Assembly (NCBI GenBank): GCA_017619715.1
Contig: JAFZRS010000020.1
Location: 1-53,628 of the forward strand
Direction: 5' to 3'
Length of the DNA stretch: 53,628 bases
Source of the DNA: Oscillospiraceae bacterium
GTDB lineage: Bacteria > Bacillota > Clostridia > Oscillospirales > Oscillospiraceae
In this document: positions 41,671 to 49,352 of the stretch, one piece after another
How positions within the stretch are numbered: position 1 is the first letter of the stretch
How the letters are laid out: every line of letters begins with the position of its first letter
The notes under the pieces: model-generated
What the model was told of the DNA's origin: nothing
Database searches by the model: none
Seen by the model: the letters and a program-made list of their open reading frames with translations, nothing else
Translations under genes and position numbers: made by a program

Positions 41671-42303
41671 TTAAAGTTGTGGGTGCTCACAAAGGGAACG
41701 GAGGGTACATTCGCCGCACCTGGGGTTTCGCGCCGTGCAGACGGCTCTGCCGTGCAGTACCATGCGGTGACAAAAGTCGCTGGATTCCTCCGGCGGTATA
41801 CATTGCCGGAGTTGCTGTTCCACTTTCACAGGATCTTTACTTCCGTCGGTCAGCCCCAGCCGACCGGTAATGCGTATGCAATGCGTATCGCAGACGTAGC
41901 CCTCTTTGCCGTAGATATCCCCCAGCAGAAGATTGGCGGTCTTGCGCCCTACACCGGGCAGGGTGAGGAGAGACTCCATATCGTCCGGCACACGGCCGCC
42001 AAAGCGCTCCAAAAGCTGTTGGGCACAGGCAACAATATCCCGCGCCTTGGCGCGCCAAAAGCCGCAGGAGTGGACGTATTGTCCCACATCTTCCACATCG
42101 GCGGCGGCAAAAGACTCTAAGGTGGGGTAGCGGGCAAAGAGTGCAGGCGTCACCAGATTCACCCGGGCATCGGTACACTGGGCGGACAATCGCACGGAAA
42201 TCAACAGCTCATAGTCCTTGTTGTAGTCCAGAGAACACACGGCGTCGGGATAGAGATTCTTCAGCTCCGCAATGATAGCGGCGGTACTGTCCGGGGATCG
42301 CAT
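41671..42303 (-). CDS. nth: Endonuclease III
   Basis: Base-excision repair glycosylase/AP lyase for oxidised pyrimidines. The 210-residue protein has the helix-hairpin-helix LPGVGRKTANLLL with the catalytic Lys, the catalytic Asp in VCDTHCIRI, and the C-terminal 4Fe-4S ligands C-x6-C-x2-C-x5-C (CTARNPRCGECTLRSLC). GAGGTG precedes the ATG at 42303. It is divergent from rarA with interlocked promoters, and is transcribed alone up to its terminator. Confidence 0.96.
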   Translation of the reverse strand: MRSPDSTAAIIAELKNLYPDAVCSLDYNKDYELLISVRLSAQCTDARVNLVTPALFARYPTLESFAAADVEDVGQYVHSCGFWRAKARDIVACAQQLLERFGGRVPDDMESLLTLPGVGRKTANLLLGDIYGKEGYVCDTHCIRITGRLGLTDGSKDPVKVEQQLRQCIPPEESSDFCHRMVLHGRAVCTARNPRCGECTLRSLCEHPQL

Positions 42304-42323
42304 GGTGCATCACCTCGCACCGT

Positions 42324-42352
42324 ATTATATCAACAGTTGCGAAAAAAAGCAA
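42324..42352 (-). promoter_or_regulatory. Promoter of nth
   Basis: On the minus strand TTGCTT (42347-42352), 17 bases, perfect TATAAT (42324-42329), 21 bases before the start codon. Confidence 0.65.
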
Positions 42353-42365
42353 ACGGTGTTATAAT
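42337..42365 (+). promoter_or_regulatory. Promoter of rarA
   Basis: TTGCGA (42337-42342), 17 bases, perfect TATAAT (42360-42365), 33 bases before the GTG. Its footprint overlaps that of the nth promoter. Confidence 0.65.
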
Positions 42366-42397
42366 CATACGGACACTTTTTGACGGGAGGTGGCGCC

Positions 42398-43663
42398 GTG
42401 AAGCCTCTGGCAGACGAAATAAGACCCCAGACACTCAGCGAAGTGGCAGGACAAAAACACCTGCTGGGGGAAGGTGCTATGCTTCGCCGCCTGATTGAGA
42501 GCGGCGCTTCGGCAAATCTCATCTTCTACGGTCCGTCCGGCACAGGCAAGACGACCATTGCCAACATCATTGCCAAACGAACGGAGAAGACGCTGTATCA
42601 TCTCAACGCCACCACCGCCTCACTGCAGGACGTGAAGAGTATTATCTCCGATGTGGACACCATGCTGGCACCCAACGGCGTACTGCTGTATCTGGACGAG
42701 ATCCAGTACTTCAACAAGAAACAGCAGCAGAGCCTGCTGGAATTCATGGAAAACGGCAAGATCACGCTGATTGCATCTACCACGGAGAATCCGTATTTTT
42801 ACATCTACAACGCGCTGCTCTCCCGCAGTACGGTGTTTGAGTTCAAGCCACTGACGCCGGAGGAGACGCTGCCGGCAGTCCTGCGCGCGCTGCGCATCGA
42901 GCAACAGCGCAGTTCACTGCCCTTTACATGGGAGGACGACGTTCCTACCACCGTCGCCTCCGCTTGCGGCGGTGATGTTCGCAAGGCGATCAACGCTGTG
43001 GAGCTTCTCTATCAGTCCGCAAGACCCAGAGACGGACAATTATACGTGACAAGGGAAGATGCTTTACAGCTCTCACAGCGCAGTGCTATGCGGTACGACA
43101 GGGAGGGGGACGATCACTATGATCTCCTTTCCGCACTGCAAAAATCCATTCGAGGTTCCGATCCGGACGCGGCGGTGTACTATTTGGGAAGGCTCCTGGT
43201 GGCGGGAGATCTGCTCTCCCCCTGCCGGCGGCTTCTGGTGATTGCGGCGGAGGACGTGGGGCTCGCCTATCCGCAGGCGATTGTTATCACAAAAGCGTGT
43301 GTGGACGCAGCGCTCCAGGTGGGACTGCCGGAGGCGCGATTGCCGCTGGCGGAGGCGGCGATACTGCTGGCAACGGCTCCCAAATCCAACGCATCGCATA
43401 ACGCCATCATTGCCGCCATGGAGGATATCCAACGCGGCGCTATGGGGGAGATCCCCCGCCATTTGAAGAACGTACATGCCGACAGTGCCGGGAGCGACGC
43501 CGCGCCGCGCTACAAATACCCGCACAATTATCCCCATCATTACGTGGCACAGCGGTATCTTCCCGAGGAACTGGGAGATAAAGGGTACTACGAATACGGC
43601 GACAACAAGACCGAGCAGGCCGCCAAACGGTACTGGGACACCATTCGCGGGGAGGGATCCTGA
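42398..43663 (+). CDS. rarA: Replication-associated recombination protein A (RarA/MgsA)
   Basis: AAA+ clamp-loader-like ATPase acting at stalled forks. The 421-residue protein starts VKPLADEIRPQTLSEVAGQK, the standard opening. It has Walker A GPSGTGKTTIAN, Walker B LYLDEIQYF (DEIH/Q type), the sensor region STTENPYF, and the C-terminal tetramerisation part with AEDVGLAYPQA and PHNYPHHYVAQRYLP. GTG at 42398 follows GGGAGGTGG; an ATG-like extension to 42380 covers the ribosome site. Its stop overlaps the DUF951 start by one base. Confidence 0.95.
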   Translation: MKPLADEIRPQTLSEVAGQKHLLGEGAMLRRLIESGASANLIFYGPSGTGKTTIANIIAKRTEKTLYHLNATTASLQDVKSIISDVDTMLAPNGVLLYLDEIQYFNKKQQQSLLEFMENGKITLIASTTENPYFYIYNALLSRSTVFEFKPLTPEETLPAVLRALRIEQQRSSLPFTWEDDVPTTVASACGGDVRKAINAVELLYQSARPRDGQLYVTREDALQLSQRSAMRYDREGDDHYDLLSALQKSIRGSDPDAAVYYLGRLLVAGDLLSPCRRLLVIAAEDVGLAYPQAIVITKACVDAALQVGLPEARLPLAEAAILLATAPKSNASHNAIIAAMEDIQRGAMGEIPRHLKNVHADSAGSDAAPRYKYPHNYPHHYVAQRYLPEELGDKGYYEYGDNKTEQAAKRYWDTIRGEGS

Positions 43664-43857
43664 TGGAACTGCATCTGCACGACAGGGTGGAGCTGAAGAA
43701 GGTCCACCCCTGCGGGAGCCGGGAATGGGAGATTCTGCGTGTGGGTATGGACATCAAACTGCGCTGTGCCGGGTGCGGACATGAGATCATGATCCCGCGG
43801 CGCAAGGCAGAAAAAGCGATCCGGCAAATCATCGAAAAGGGAGGACAGGAGACGTGA
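43663..43857 (+). CDS. DUF951 protein
   Basis: A 64-residue member of DUF951, a conserved Firmicutes family without assigned function. It shows LHDRVELKKVHPCGSREWEILRVG and CAGCGHEIMIPRRK: a Cys, then CxxC, and the MIPR-K-like ending typical of the family. The three or four Cys/His could bind zinc, and the basic C-terminus may bind nucleic acid (inference). It overlaps rarA by one base and the following 33-codon gene as GTGA. In other Firmicutes the family lies near chromosome-partition genes (for example next to parB/ychF); here it is tied to rarA. Confidence 0.9.
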   Translation: MELHLHDRVELKKVHPCGSREWEILRVGMDIKLRCAGCGHEIMIPRRKAEKAIRQIIEKGGQET

Positions 43858-43955
43858 GACGAAAACAATGGACCCGTTTCATCGCTATGGCGATTGCGTT
43901 GCTGTTGGCGCTGGTCATGCTGTTGGGTGTGATACTTCCCTATATCCATATGTAA
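43854..43955 (+). CDS. 33-residue single-helix membrane peptide
   Basis: A short frame from GTG at 43854 to TAA at 43955 encodes a basic start (MRRKQWTRF) and one hydrophobic helix (about residues 9-28, with AIALLLALVMLLGVILP), ending YIHM. The start overlaps the DUF951 stop (GTGA). GGGAGGACAGGA lies just upstream, a good ribosome site. It is followed at once by a strong terminator, so it closes the rarA operon. The overlap, ribosome site and clean topology support a real gene. Function unknown. Confidence 0.6.
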   Translation: MRRKQWTRFIAMAIALLLALVMLLGVILPYIHM

Positions 43956-43965
43956 GGCACGAAAG

Positions 43966-44002
43966 GTGAGGACGTTCGATTTCGATCGTCCTCACTTTTT
44001 TT
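43966..44002 (+). terminator. Terminator of the rarA operon
   Basis: GTGAGGACG (43966-43974) pairs with CGTCCTCAC (43987-43995) with an inner GATCGA-type extension, followed by seven T (43996-44002). Confidence 0.9.
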
Positions 44003-44033
44003 GACCGTTTTCACGAAGACATAACGCTATAAT
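44001..44033 (+). promoter_or_regulatory. Likely Spo0A-type promoter of spoIIGA-sigE
   Basis: A perfect TATAAT (44028-44033) has no -35 at the normal distance, but TTGACC (44001-44006) lies 21 bases upstream. Bacillus subtilis spoIIG has a similarly over-long spacer (22 bases) and needs Spo0A. TCACGAA (44011-44017) differs at one position from the 0A box TGnCGAA. Confidence 0.45.
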
Positions 44034-44058
44034 CATAACGGCGCAGGGAGGTGGAGAG

Positions 44059-44982
44059 ATGGTCACCGTGTATATCGACAGAGTGTTCGTTCTCAACTCT
44101 CTGGTAGATTATCTGCTGCTTCTGACCACGTCACGCCTGGCGGGTATTCCGCTGCGTCGGGTACGTCTGGCGCTGTGCGCGCTTGCAGGCGGTGTCTATG
44201 CCTCCGCCGTTTTTTTGCCGAGCTGCGCCTTTCTGGCACAGCCGGCACTCATGCTTCCTTTCGGGTCAGTCATGGCGCTGACGGCTTTTTGGCGGCAGCC
44301 GAAGAAGCTTCGTCTGACTGCACTTTTTTTCCTGCTGTCGGGTGGTTTGGCAGGCGTCCTACTGGCAATGGGCTTGATGGCGGGATCACCGGGTATGTTT
44401 CTGGGGCGTATCTACCGGGCGGAGATCAGTTGGCCGGTACTCTTGGGCGCAACCGGAATATTTTACGGACTGCTCCGGCTGTTGTTTGCACGGAGCGTCC
44501 GGCATGTAGGGGGCGAGATCATGGAAATCACAGTCAACATCGGGCGAAAACAGCGGAAGGTACTGGCACTCCATGACACGGGCAATACACTGTGCGACCC
44601 GGTGAGCGGTGAACCGGTGCTGGTACTGGAGCAGGAGGTGCTGTACGATCTGTGGCCGCCGGAAATCAGCGGCATCGTGCGCCAGACAATGCCGCCGGAG
44701 GAAAAAATGGTGCGTCTTCACAGCCGCAAGTTGGGCAGCGCCTTTTCGCTGCTGCCGTTTCGCAGTGTGGGGGTGCCGGCAGGACTATTGCTGGCTTTTC
44801 GCAGTGACAGGATCACTGTGGGAAAGGTGGTGCACCGCCGTACGCTGTTGGCGCTATCAGAAGGACCCATTAGCGACGGCGGCGCGTATCAGGCGCTCTG
44901 GGGAGGAGAAAGGAGGGGAAGATATGAAGAAACTGCTGCAAGCGATCCGCTGGCTGTTCCGGCGTTGGAGGAAACCGTGTAA
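44059..44982 (+). CDS. spoIIGA: Sigma-E processing peptidase SpoIIGA
   Basis: Membrane aspartic protease that cuts the pro-sequence from pro-sigma-E in the mother cell after a signal from the forespore. The 307-residue protein starts [20 protein letters not shown], has five predicted helices up to about residue 145, and a cytoplasmic protease domain with the catalytic motif [12 protein letters not shown] (Asp173). The later RSDRITVGK and GGAYQALWG segments are typical. The last 59 bases also encode the beginning of sigE in another frame, so its final 19 residues (from RYEE on) share DNA with the pro-sequence. GGAGGTGGAG precedes the ATG. Confidence 0.95.
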   Translation: MVTVYIDRVFVLNSLVDYLLLLTTSRLAGIPLRRVRLALCALAGGVYASAVFLPSCAFLAQPALMLPFGSVMALTAFWRQPKKLRLTALFFLLSGGLAGVLLAMGLMAGSPGMFLGRIYRAEISWPVLLGATGIFYGLLRLLFARSVRHVGGEIMEITVNIGRKQRKVLALHDTGNTLCDPVSGEPVLVLEQEVLYDLWPPEISGIVRQTMPPEEKMVRLHSRKLGSAFSLLPFRSVGVPAGLLLAFRSDRITVGKVVHRRTLLALSEGPISDGGAYQALWGGERRGRYEETAASDPLAVPALEETV

Positions 44983-45628
44983 AGTTATGTACATAGGCGG
45001 CAGCGATACGTTGCCGCCGCCCCTGCCGAGGGAGGAGGAGGCAGATCTGATCGCCCGCCTGGACGAAGGGAACGAGACGGTGCGCCAAAAGCTGATCGAA
45101 CACAATCTGCGTCTGGTCGTGTATCTGGCACGGCGCTTTGAGAATACGGGGATCAACATCGAGGATCTCATTTCCATCGGTACGATCGGGCTGATCAAAG
45201 CCGTAAACACTTTCAAGGCGGACAAGAATATCAAGCTGGCCACCTACGCTTCCCGTTGCATTGAAAATGAGATTCTTATGTTTTTGCGCAAAAACAGCAA
45301 TACACGCTCGGAAGTCAGCTTTGACGAACCGCTCAACACCGACTGGGACGGCAAGGAGCTGTTGCTCAGCGACATTTTAGGTACGGACAGCGACGTGGTG
45401 ATGCGTCCCATTGAGGCGGACGTGGATCGCCAGCTCCTGCATGCGGCGGTTTCCCGGCTCAACAGCAGGGAACGGGAGATCATCATCATGCGGTTCGGTC
45501 TGCGGGGACACAAGGAGCTGACGCAAAAAGAGGTGGCGGACAGGCTCGGGATCTCACAGTCGTATATCTCGCGGCTTGAAAAGCGGATCATCTCCCGTTT
45601 GAAATCGGAGATGATCAAAATGGGGTGA
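44924..45628 (+). CDS. sigE: RNA polymerase sporulation sigma factor sigma-E (pro-form)
   Basis: Mother-cell sigma factor. The 234-residue pro-protein starts with a basic amphipathic pro-sequence ([20 protein letters not shown], residues 2-21), removed by SpoIIGA near [14 protein letters not shown], as in Bacillus. Region 2 shows [20 protein letters not shown] and [20 protein letters not shown], and region 4 RFGLRG and [14 protein letters not shown], nearly identical to known sigma-E. The ATG at 44924 has AAAGGAGG upstream. An ATG at 44987 would give mature-length protein but its GGAGG is 15 bases away. No sigG follows, unlike in Bacillus and many Clostridia. No clear terminator was found; the AT-rich stretch 45655-45700 follows. 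Confidence 0.96.
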   Translation: MKKLLQAIRWLFRRWRKPCKVMYIGGSDTLPPPLPREEEADLIARLDEGNETVRQKLIEHNLRLVVYLARRFENTGINIEDLISIGTIGLIKAVNTFKADKNIKLATYASRCIENEILMFLRKNSNTRSEVSFDEPLNTDWDGKELLLSDILGTDSDVVMRPIEADVDRQLLHAAVSRLNSREREIIIMRFGLRGHKELTQKEVADRLGISQSYISRLEKRIISRLKSEMIKMG

Positions 45629-45719
45629 AGCGTATTCCCGCCACTGATTATTTATGCAAATATAATATATTTAATGAAAAAATATAAGAATAATTGTGAA
45701 AAAAACAGCGAAAATGGGA

Positions 45720-45748
45720 TTGACTTTTTTTGACCGCAAGCTTACAAT
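45720..45748 (+). promoter_or_regulatory. Promoter of the liv operon
   Basis: TTGACT (45720-45725), 17 bases, TACAAT (45743-45748), behind an AT-rich stretch (45650-45705) that could act as an UP element. The start site would be near 45755, giving a leader of about 200 bases. Confidence 0.7.
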
Positions 45749-45754
45749 ATGAGC

Positions 45755-45918
45755 AATTATTAGATATAGTATTGCCCTTCATTTGACCTGTTGTTTCAAT
45801 CGGTCCGACCCTGCTCCGTACATATATTCACGGAGAAATGGCGCGGAGGGCGATTCGAACCGTTTGAATGATTTATGCGATACAGAAAAACGGTTCCGCC
45901 GGTGCGGGATCGTTTTTT
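45755..45918 (+). promoter_or_regulatory. Untranslated leader with terminator/antiterminator before livJ
   Basis: The 328-base gap between sigE and livJ holds no gene. The leader has a hairpin CTCCGT/ACGGAG (45814-45835). A terminator follows, AAAACGGTTCCGC (45887-45899) with GCGGGATCGTTTT (45904-45916) and loop CGGT, and six T at 45913-45918. A competing pairing is GAACCGTTT (45857-45865) with AAACGGTTC (45888-45896), nine perfect pairs using the terminator's left arm. This is the layout of a transcription attenuator. No T-box core or known riboswitch motif was recognised, so the signal is unknown; an amino acid or its tRNA is plausible given the operon. Confidence 0.6.
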
Positions 45919-45956
45919 GTATGATAGACACGTATTCATTTTTGAAAGGAGAACTC

Positions 45957-47162
45957 ATGATGAAAAAAGCACTCGCATTTATCATGGCAATGGTCATGGT
46001 GCTTGCTCTTGTCGCCTGCGGCAACAGCAACACCGATCCCCAGACTGCCCCCGATGACACTACCCCCACGGAGACGACAGCCTTCAAAATTGGCGGCACA
46101 GGTCCTCTGACCGGCGGCGCCGCGATCTACGGCAATGCCGTGAAGAACGCTGCCGAGATCGCCGTTGAAGAGATCAACGCGCTGGGCGGCATTCAGTTCG
46201 AGCTGCGCTTTGAGGACGATCAGCACGACGCTGAGAAGGCCCTGAACGCCTATAACACCCTGAAGGGTTGGGGCATGCAGATCTCCCTCGGTTCCGTGAC
46301 CTCCAAGCCCTGCGAGGCGACCGCTACCGAGGCTTATAAGGATCGTATCTTCTCGCTGACTCCCTCCGCTTCTTCCACGGCCGTTCTGGTGCTTGATAGC
46401 GATGCCGATCCCGTCACCTACAAGGACAACATGTTCCAGATGTGCTTCACCGATCCCAACCAGGGTTCTGCTTCCGCTCAGTATATCTTCGACAAGGGTC
46501 TGGCTACCAAGGTTGCTGTGATCTGGAAGAGCGATGACGTGTATTCCAAGGGCATCTATGATACCTTTACCGCCAAGGCTGCCGAGTTGGGCATCGAGAT
46601 TGTAAGCGATACCACCTTTGCAGACGGCAATGACACCGACTTCTCCGTGCAGATTGCCGATGCCCAGAGCAAAGGCGCCGAGCTGGTGTTCCTGCCCATG
46701 TACTACACGCCCGCTTCCCTGATCTTTGCCCAGGCCAAGGCCGCCGGCTTTGCGCCCAAGTGGTTCGGTGTGGACGGCATGGACGGCATTTTGACTCTCG
46801 AAGGTTTTGAGACCTCTCTTGCCGAGGGCGTTATCCTGCTGACCCCCTTCAACGCCGACTCCGGCGATGCCAAGACTGCCGCTTTCGTTGCCAAGTATCA
46901 GGAAAAGTTCGGCGAAGTGCCCACTCAGTTTGCCGCTGACGCTTATGACTGCGTGTACGCTTACTATCAGGCTCTGACCGCTGCCGGCTGCACCACCGAT
47001 ATGTCCGCTGCCGATATCTGCAGCGCCATGATCAAGCAGTTCACCACCATGACCTTTGACGGTCTGACCGGTGAAGGCATGACCTGGGACGCCACCGGCG
47101 CTGTGACCAAGAGCCCCAAGGGCATGGTCATTGAGAACGGTGCGTACGTGGGTCTCGACTGA
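45957..47162 (+). CDS. livJ: Branched-chain amino acid ABC transporter substrate-binding lipoprotein
   Basis: Binds leucine, isoleucine or valine (or related amino acids) outside the cell. The 401-residue protein has a lipoprotein signal peptide with lipobox LVAC (Cys at about residue 21), a Thr/Pro/Asp linker, and a type I periplasmic-binding fold starting FKIGGTGPLTGGAAIYG, with FEDDQHDAEKALNAYN, SAQYIFDKGL and DGLTGEG as family features. AAAGGAG precedes ATG at 45957; a second ATG follows at once. Codon use is more biased (GCC, CTG, AAG, ATC) than in its neighbours, suggesting high expression. The upstream leader looks like an attenuator; hairpins follow the stop. Confidence 0.93.
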   Translation: MMKKALAFIMAMVMVLALVACGNSNTDPQTAPDDTTPTETTAFKIGGTGPLTGGAAIYGNAVKNAAEIAVEEINALGGIQFELRFEDDQHDAEKALNAYNTLKGWGMQISLGSVTSKPCEATATEAYKDRIFSLTPSASSTAVLVLDSDADPVTYKDNMFQMCFTDPNQGSASAQYIFDKGLATKVAVIWKSDDVYSKGIYDTFTAKAAELGIEIVSDTTFADGNDTDFSVQIADAQSKGAELVFLPMYYTPASLIFAQAKAAGFAPKWFGVDGMDGILTLEGFETSLAEGVILLTPFNADSGDAKTAAFVAKYQEKFGEVPTQFAADAYDCVYAYYQALTAAGCTTDMSAADICSAMIKQFTTMTFDGLTGEGMTWDATGAVTKSPKGMVIENGAYVGLD

Positions 47163-47200
47163 TCCTGTTTCCCAAGCATAATAGTGCATTATGCCCATTT

Positions 47201-47285
47201 GCAGGGAGGGCGCCTTCGCGCCCTCTCTGCGGAGGGCGGAAAGCGTGTATCGGAAAGCAGCTTTTAGAAGCGGTTTTCCGATACA
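47201..47285 (+). promoter_or_regulatory. Two hairpins in the livJ-livH intergenic region
   Basis: GCAGGGAGGGCGC (47201-47213) pairs with 47218-47230 (one G-U) around CTTC; TGTATCGGAAA (47246-47256) pairs with 47275-47285 (TTTCCGATACA). The first has no T-run and the second only a weak one. Such stems commonly protect the highly expressed binding-protein message and lower read-through to the permease genes. Confidence 0.6.
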
Positions 47286-47324
47286 TGTTTTCCATGTATG
47301 GAAGAAGACAGAGAGGAGAATGAT

Positions 47325-48254
47325 ATGAGCTTTTTGAACTTTCTGATCAGCGGGATCAGTCTGGGCAGCATATACGCTATCATTGCTCTGGGCTATACGA
47401 TGGTGTACGGCATTGCCAAAATGCTGAACTTTGCCCACGGCGACGTGATCATGGTGGGCGCGTATATCTGCTTTTTCGCCGTGAGTCGGTATTCGCTGCC
47501 GCCGCTGGTGGGAATTCTGGTGGCAATGGTGATATGCACGTTGTTGGGCATTATCATTGAAAAGCTTGCCTATAAACCGCTGCGCGCCGCGCCTTCTTTG
47601 GCAGTGCTGATTACCGCCATCGGCGTCAGCTATTTTCTGCAAAACGCGGCACAGCTTCTGTGGTCGTCCAACCCCAAAGTATTTCCGATGTTTTTCCAGA
47701 GAATGGTCAGCAAGACCACGCCGGACGGAACCGTGCAGATCGTGCCTGTCAACGGGATTGATCTATTCGGCGGTGAGCTCCGCGTCTCCTATGTGACGAT
47801 TGTGACGATCCTCGTATGCCTGATCATTATGCTGGCACTGACGGCTTTTACCGGAAACACCAAGATGGGAAAGGCAATGCGCGCCTGCTCGGAGGATAAG
47901 GACGCCGCACGGTTGATGGGAATCAATGTGAATACCACGATTTCCGTCACCTTTGCCATCGGTTCGGGTCTTGCCGCGATTGCCGGTGTGCTGTTGTGCT
48001 CGGCATATCCCACGCTGGTACCGACTACCGGCTCAATGCCCGGTATCAAGGCGTTTACCGCCGCTGTGTTCGGCGGCATCGGCTCGATTCCCGGCGCATT
48101 GCTGGGCGGTCTGATGTTGGGTGTGATTGAGATCATGGCAAAGGCATATGTTTCCACGCAGCTCTCTGATGCTATTGTCTTTGCGGTATTGATCATCGTG
48201 CTGCTGGTCAAGCCGACGGGACTGCTGGGCAGGCCTGTGCGCGAGAAAGTGTGA
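47325..48254 (+). CDS. livH: Branched-chain amino acid ABC transporter permease LivH
   Basis: One of two membrane subunits; 309 residues with about eight helices. The opening LNFLISGISLGSIYAIIALG and GYTMVYGIAKMLNFAHGDV is the standard LivH sequence, and the late KAFTAAVFGGIGSIPGALLGG is the cytoplasmic coupling segment. ATG at 47325 follows AGAGGAG; an extension to 47298 adds a polar stretch not seen in the family. livM begins 10 bases after the stop. Confidence 0.94.
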   Translation: MSFLNFLISGISLGSIYAIIALGYTMVYGIAKMLNFAHGDVIMVGAYICFFAVSRYSLPPLVGILVAMVICTLLGIIIEKLAYKPLRAAPSLAVLITAIGVSYFLQNAAQLLWSSNPKVFPMFFQRMVSKTTPDGTVQIVPVNGIDLFGGELRVSYVTIVTILVCLIIMLALTAFTGNTKMGKAMRACSEDKDAARLMGINVNTTISVTFAIGSGLAAIAGVLLCSAYPTLVPTTGSMPGIKAFTAAVFGGIGSIPGALLGGLMLGVIEIMAKAYVSTQLSDAIVFAVLIIVLLVKPTGLLGRPVREKV

Positions 48255-48264
48255 GGTGGACGAC

Positions 48265-49350
48265 GTGACAGTGAAAAGAATAAGTAAAAACACACGAACC
48301 ACGTTTATTACCTACGGATTTGTTGCGGCGGCTTTTGCCGTTTTGCAGGTACTCAACAGCAGCGGCGATTTGTCCCCGTTGCTGAGCGGTATGCTGATAC
48401 CCATCTGTGCATGGGTCGTGATGGCGATTTCCCTGAACCTGACGGTGGGCATTTTGGGAGAATTGTCTCTGGGGCACGCCGGTTTTATGAGCGTGGGCGC
48501 CTTTATGGGCACTACGGCCGCCATCGCCCTGCAGCGTTCGGTGGAATCCGCTCCGCTGCGTCTGGCAATCGCCATTGTGGTGGGCGCTGTATTTGCCGCC
48601 ATTGTGGGATTCTTAATTGGCATTCCGGTGCTGCGTCTTAACGGCGACTATCTGGCGATCGTAACACTGGCATTCGGTGAGATTATCAAGAGCATTTTTA
48701 CCAACCTTTACGTGGGCATCGACGAGCGCGGCTTCCATATGAGTCTTCTTAAAGACCGTACGGATCTGTTGCCGGGTGGTAAATTGATTATTGCCGGTCC
48801 CATGGGAATCGGCGGTGTAGAGCGTATTTCCACCTTTATTGCCGGGTTTGTGCTGATTATGATTTGCCTGATTGTGATTTTCAATCTGGTAAACAGCCGT
48901 GCCGGTCGTGCGATCATGGCGCTGCGTGATAACCGCATTGCAGCGGAGAGCGTGGGTATTTCTGTCACAAAGTACAAAATGATGGCATTTGTGACCAGCG
49001 CTGCCATGGCAGGCGGCGCGGGCGCATTGTTCGCGCTGAATTACTCCACTGTGGTGGCAAACAAGTTTGATTTCAACAACTCCATTCTGGTGCTGGTATT
49101 CGTGGTACTGGGCGGACTGGGAAATATGCTCGGTTCCATCATTGCCGCCGCCGCGTTGACAATTCTGCCCGAGGCGCTGCGCCAGTTTGCCGACTACCGC
49201 ATGCTGGTCTATGCCATTGTGCTGATTCTCGTGATGCTGGGCACCAACAATCCGCAGATTAAAAATGCATTCGCTACATGTTTTGACTGGCTCAAAGGAG
49301 TGTTCCGTAAGCAGTCCGCCAAAGTTTCCGGCGAGCGCAAGGAGGTGTGA
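48265..49350 (+). CDS. livM: Branched-chain amino acid ABC transporter permease LivM
   Basis: Second membrane subunit, 361 residues with about ten helices. SLNLTVGILGELSLGHAGFM is the diagnostic LivM motif, and NRIAAESVGISVTKYKMMAF is the coupling helix region. The start is GTG at 48265, six bases after GAGGTG; another GTG at 48256 overlaps that site. The C-terminus is basic (SAKVSGERKEV). The livG start overlaps the ribosome-site region at its end. It pairs with LivH. Confidence 0.94.
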   Translation: MTVKRISKNTRTTFITYGFVAAAFAVLQVLNSSGDLSPLLSGMLIPICAWVVMAISLNLTVGILGELSLGHAGFMSVGAFMGTTAAIALQRSVESAPLRLAIAIVVGAVFAAIVGFLIGIPVLRLNGDYLAIVTLAFGEIIKSIFTNLYVGIDERGFHMSLLKDRTDLLPGGKLIIAGPMGIGGVERISTFIAGFVLIMICLIVIFNLVNSRAGRAIMALRDNRIAAESVGISVTKYKMMAFVTSAAMAGGAGALFALNYSTVVANKFDFNNSILVLVFVVLGGLGNMLGSIIAAAALTILPEALRQFADYRMLVYAIVLILVMLGTNNPQIKNAFATCFDWLKGVFRKQSAKVSGERKEV

Positions 49351-49352
49351 GC

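Noticed and set aside
45838..45915. Functional tRNA gene on the minus strand in the liv leader
   Set aside because: The T-stem does not pair, the acceptor is one base short and no D- or anticodon arm can be drawn.
45783..45956. N-terminal extension of livJ through the leader
   Set aside because: It would bury the signal peptide 58 residues inside the protein and run through the terminator hairpin.
45936..47642. Long open frame antisense to livJ (about 568 codons)
   Set aside because: It arises from the strong codon bias of livJ; the translation is rich in Gly, His and Leu without any known motif.
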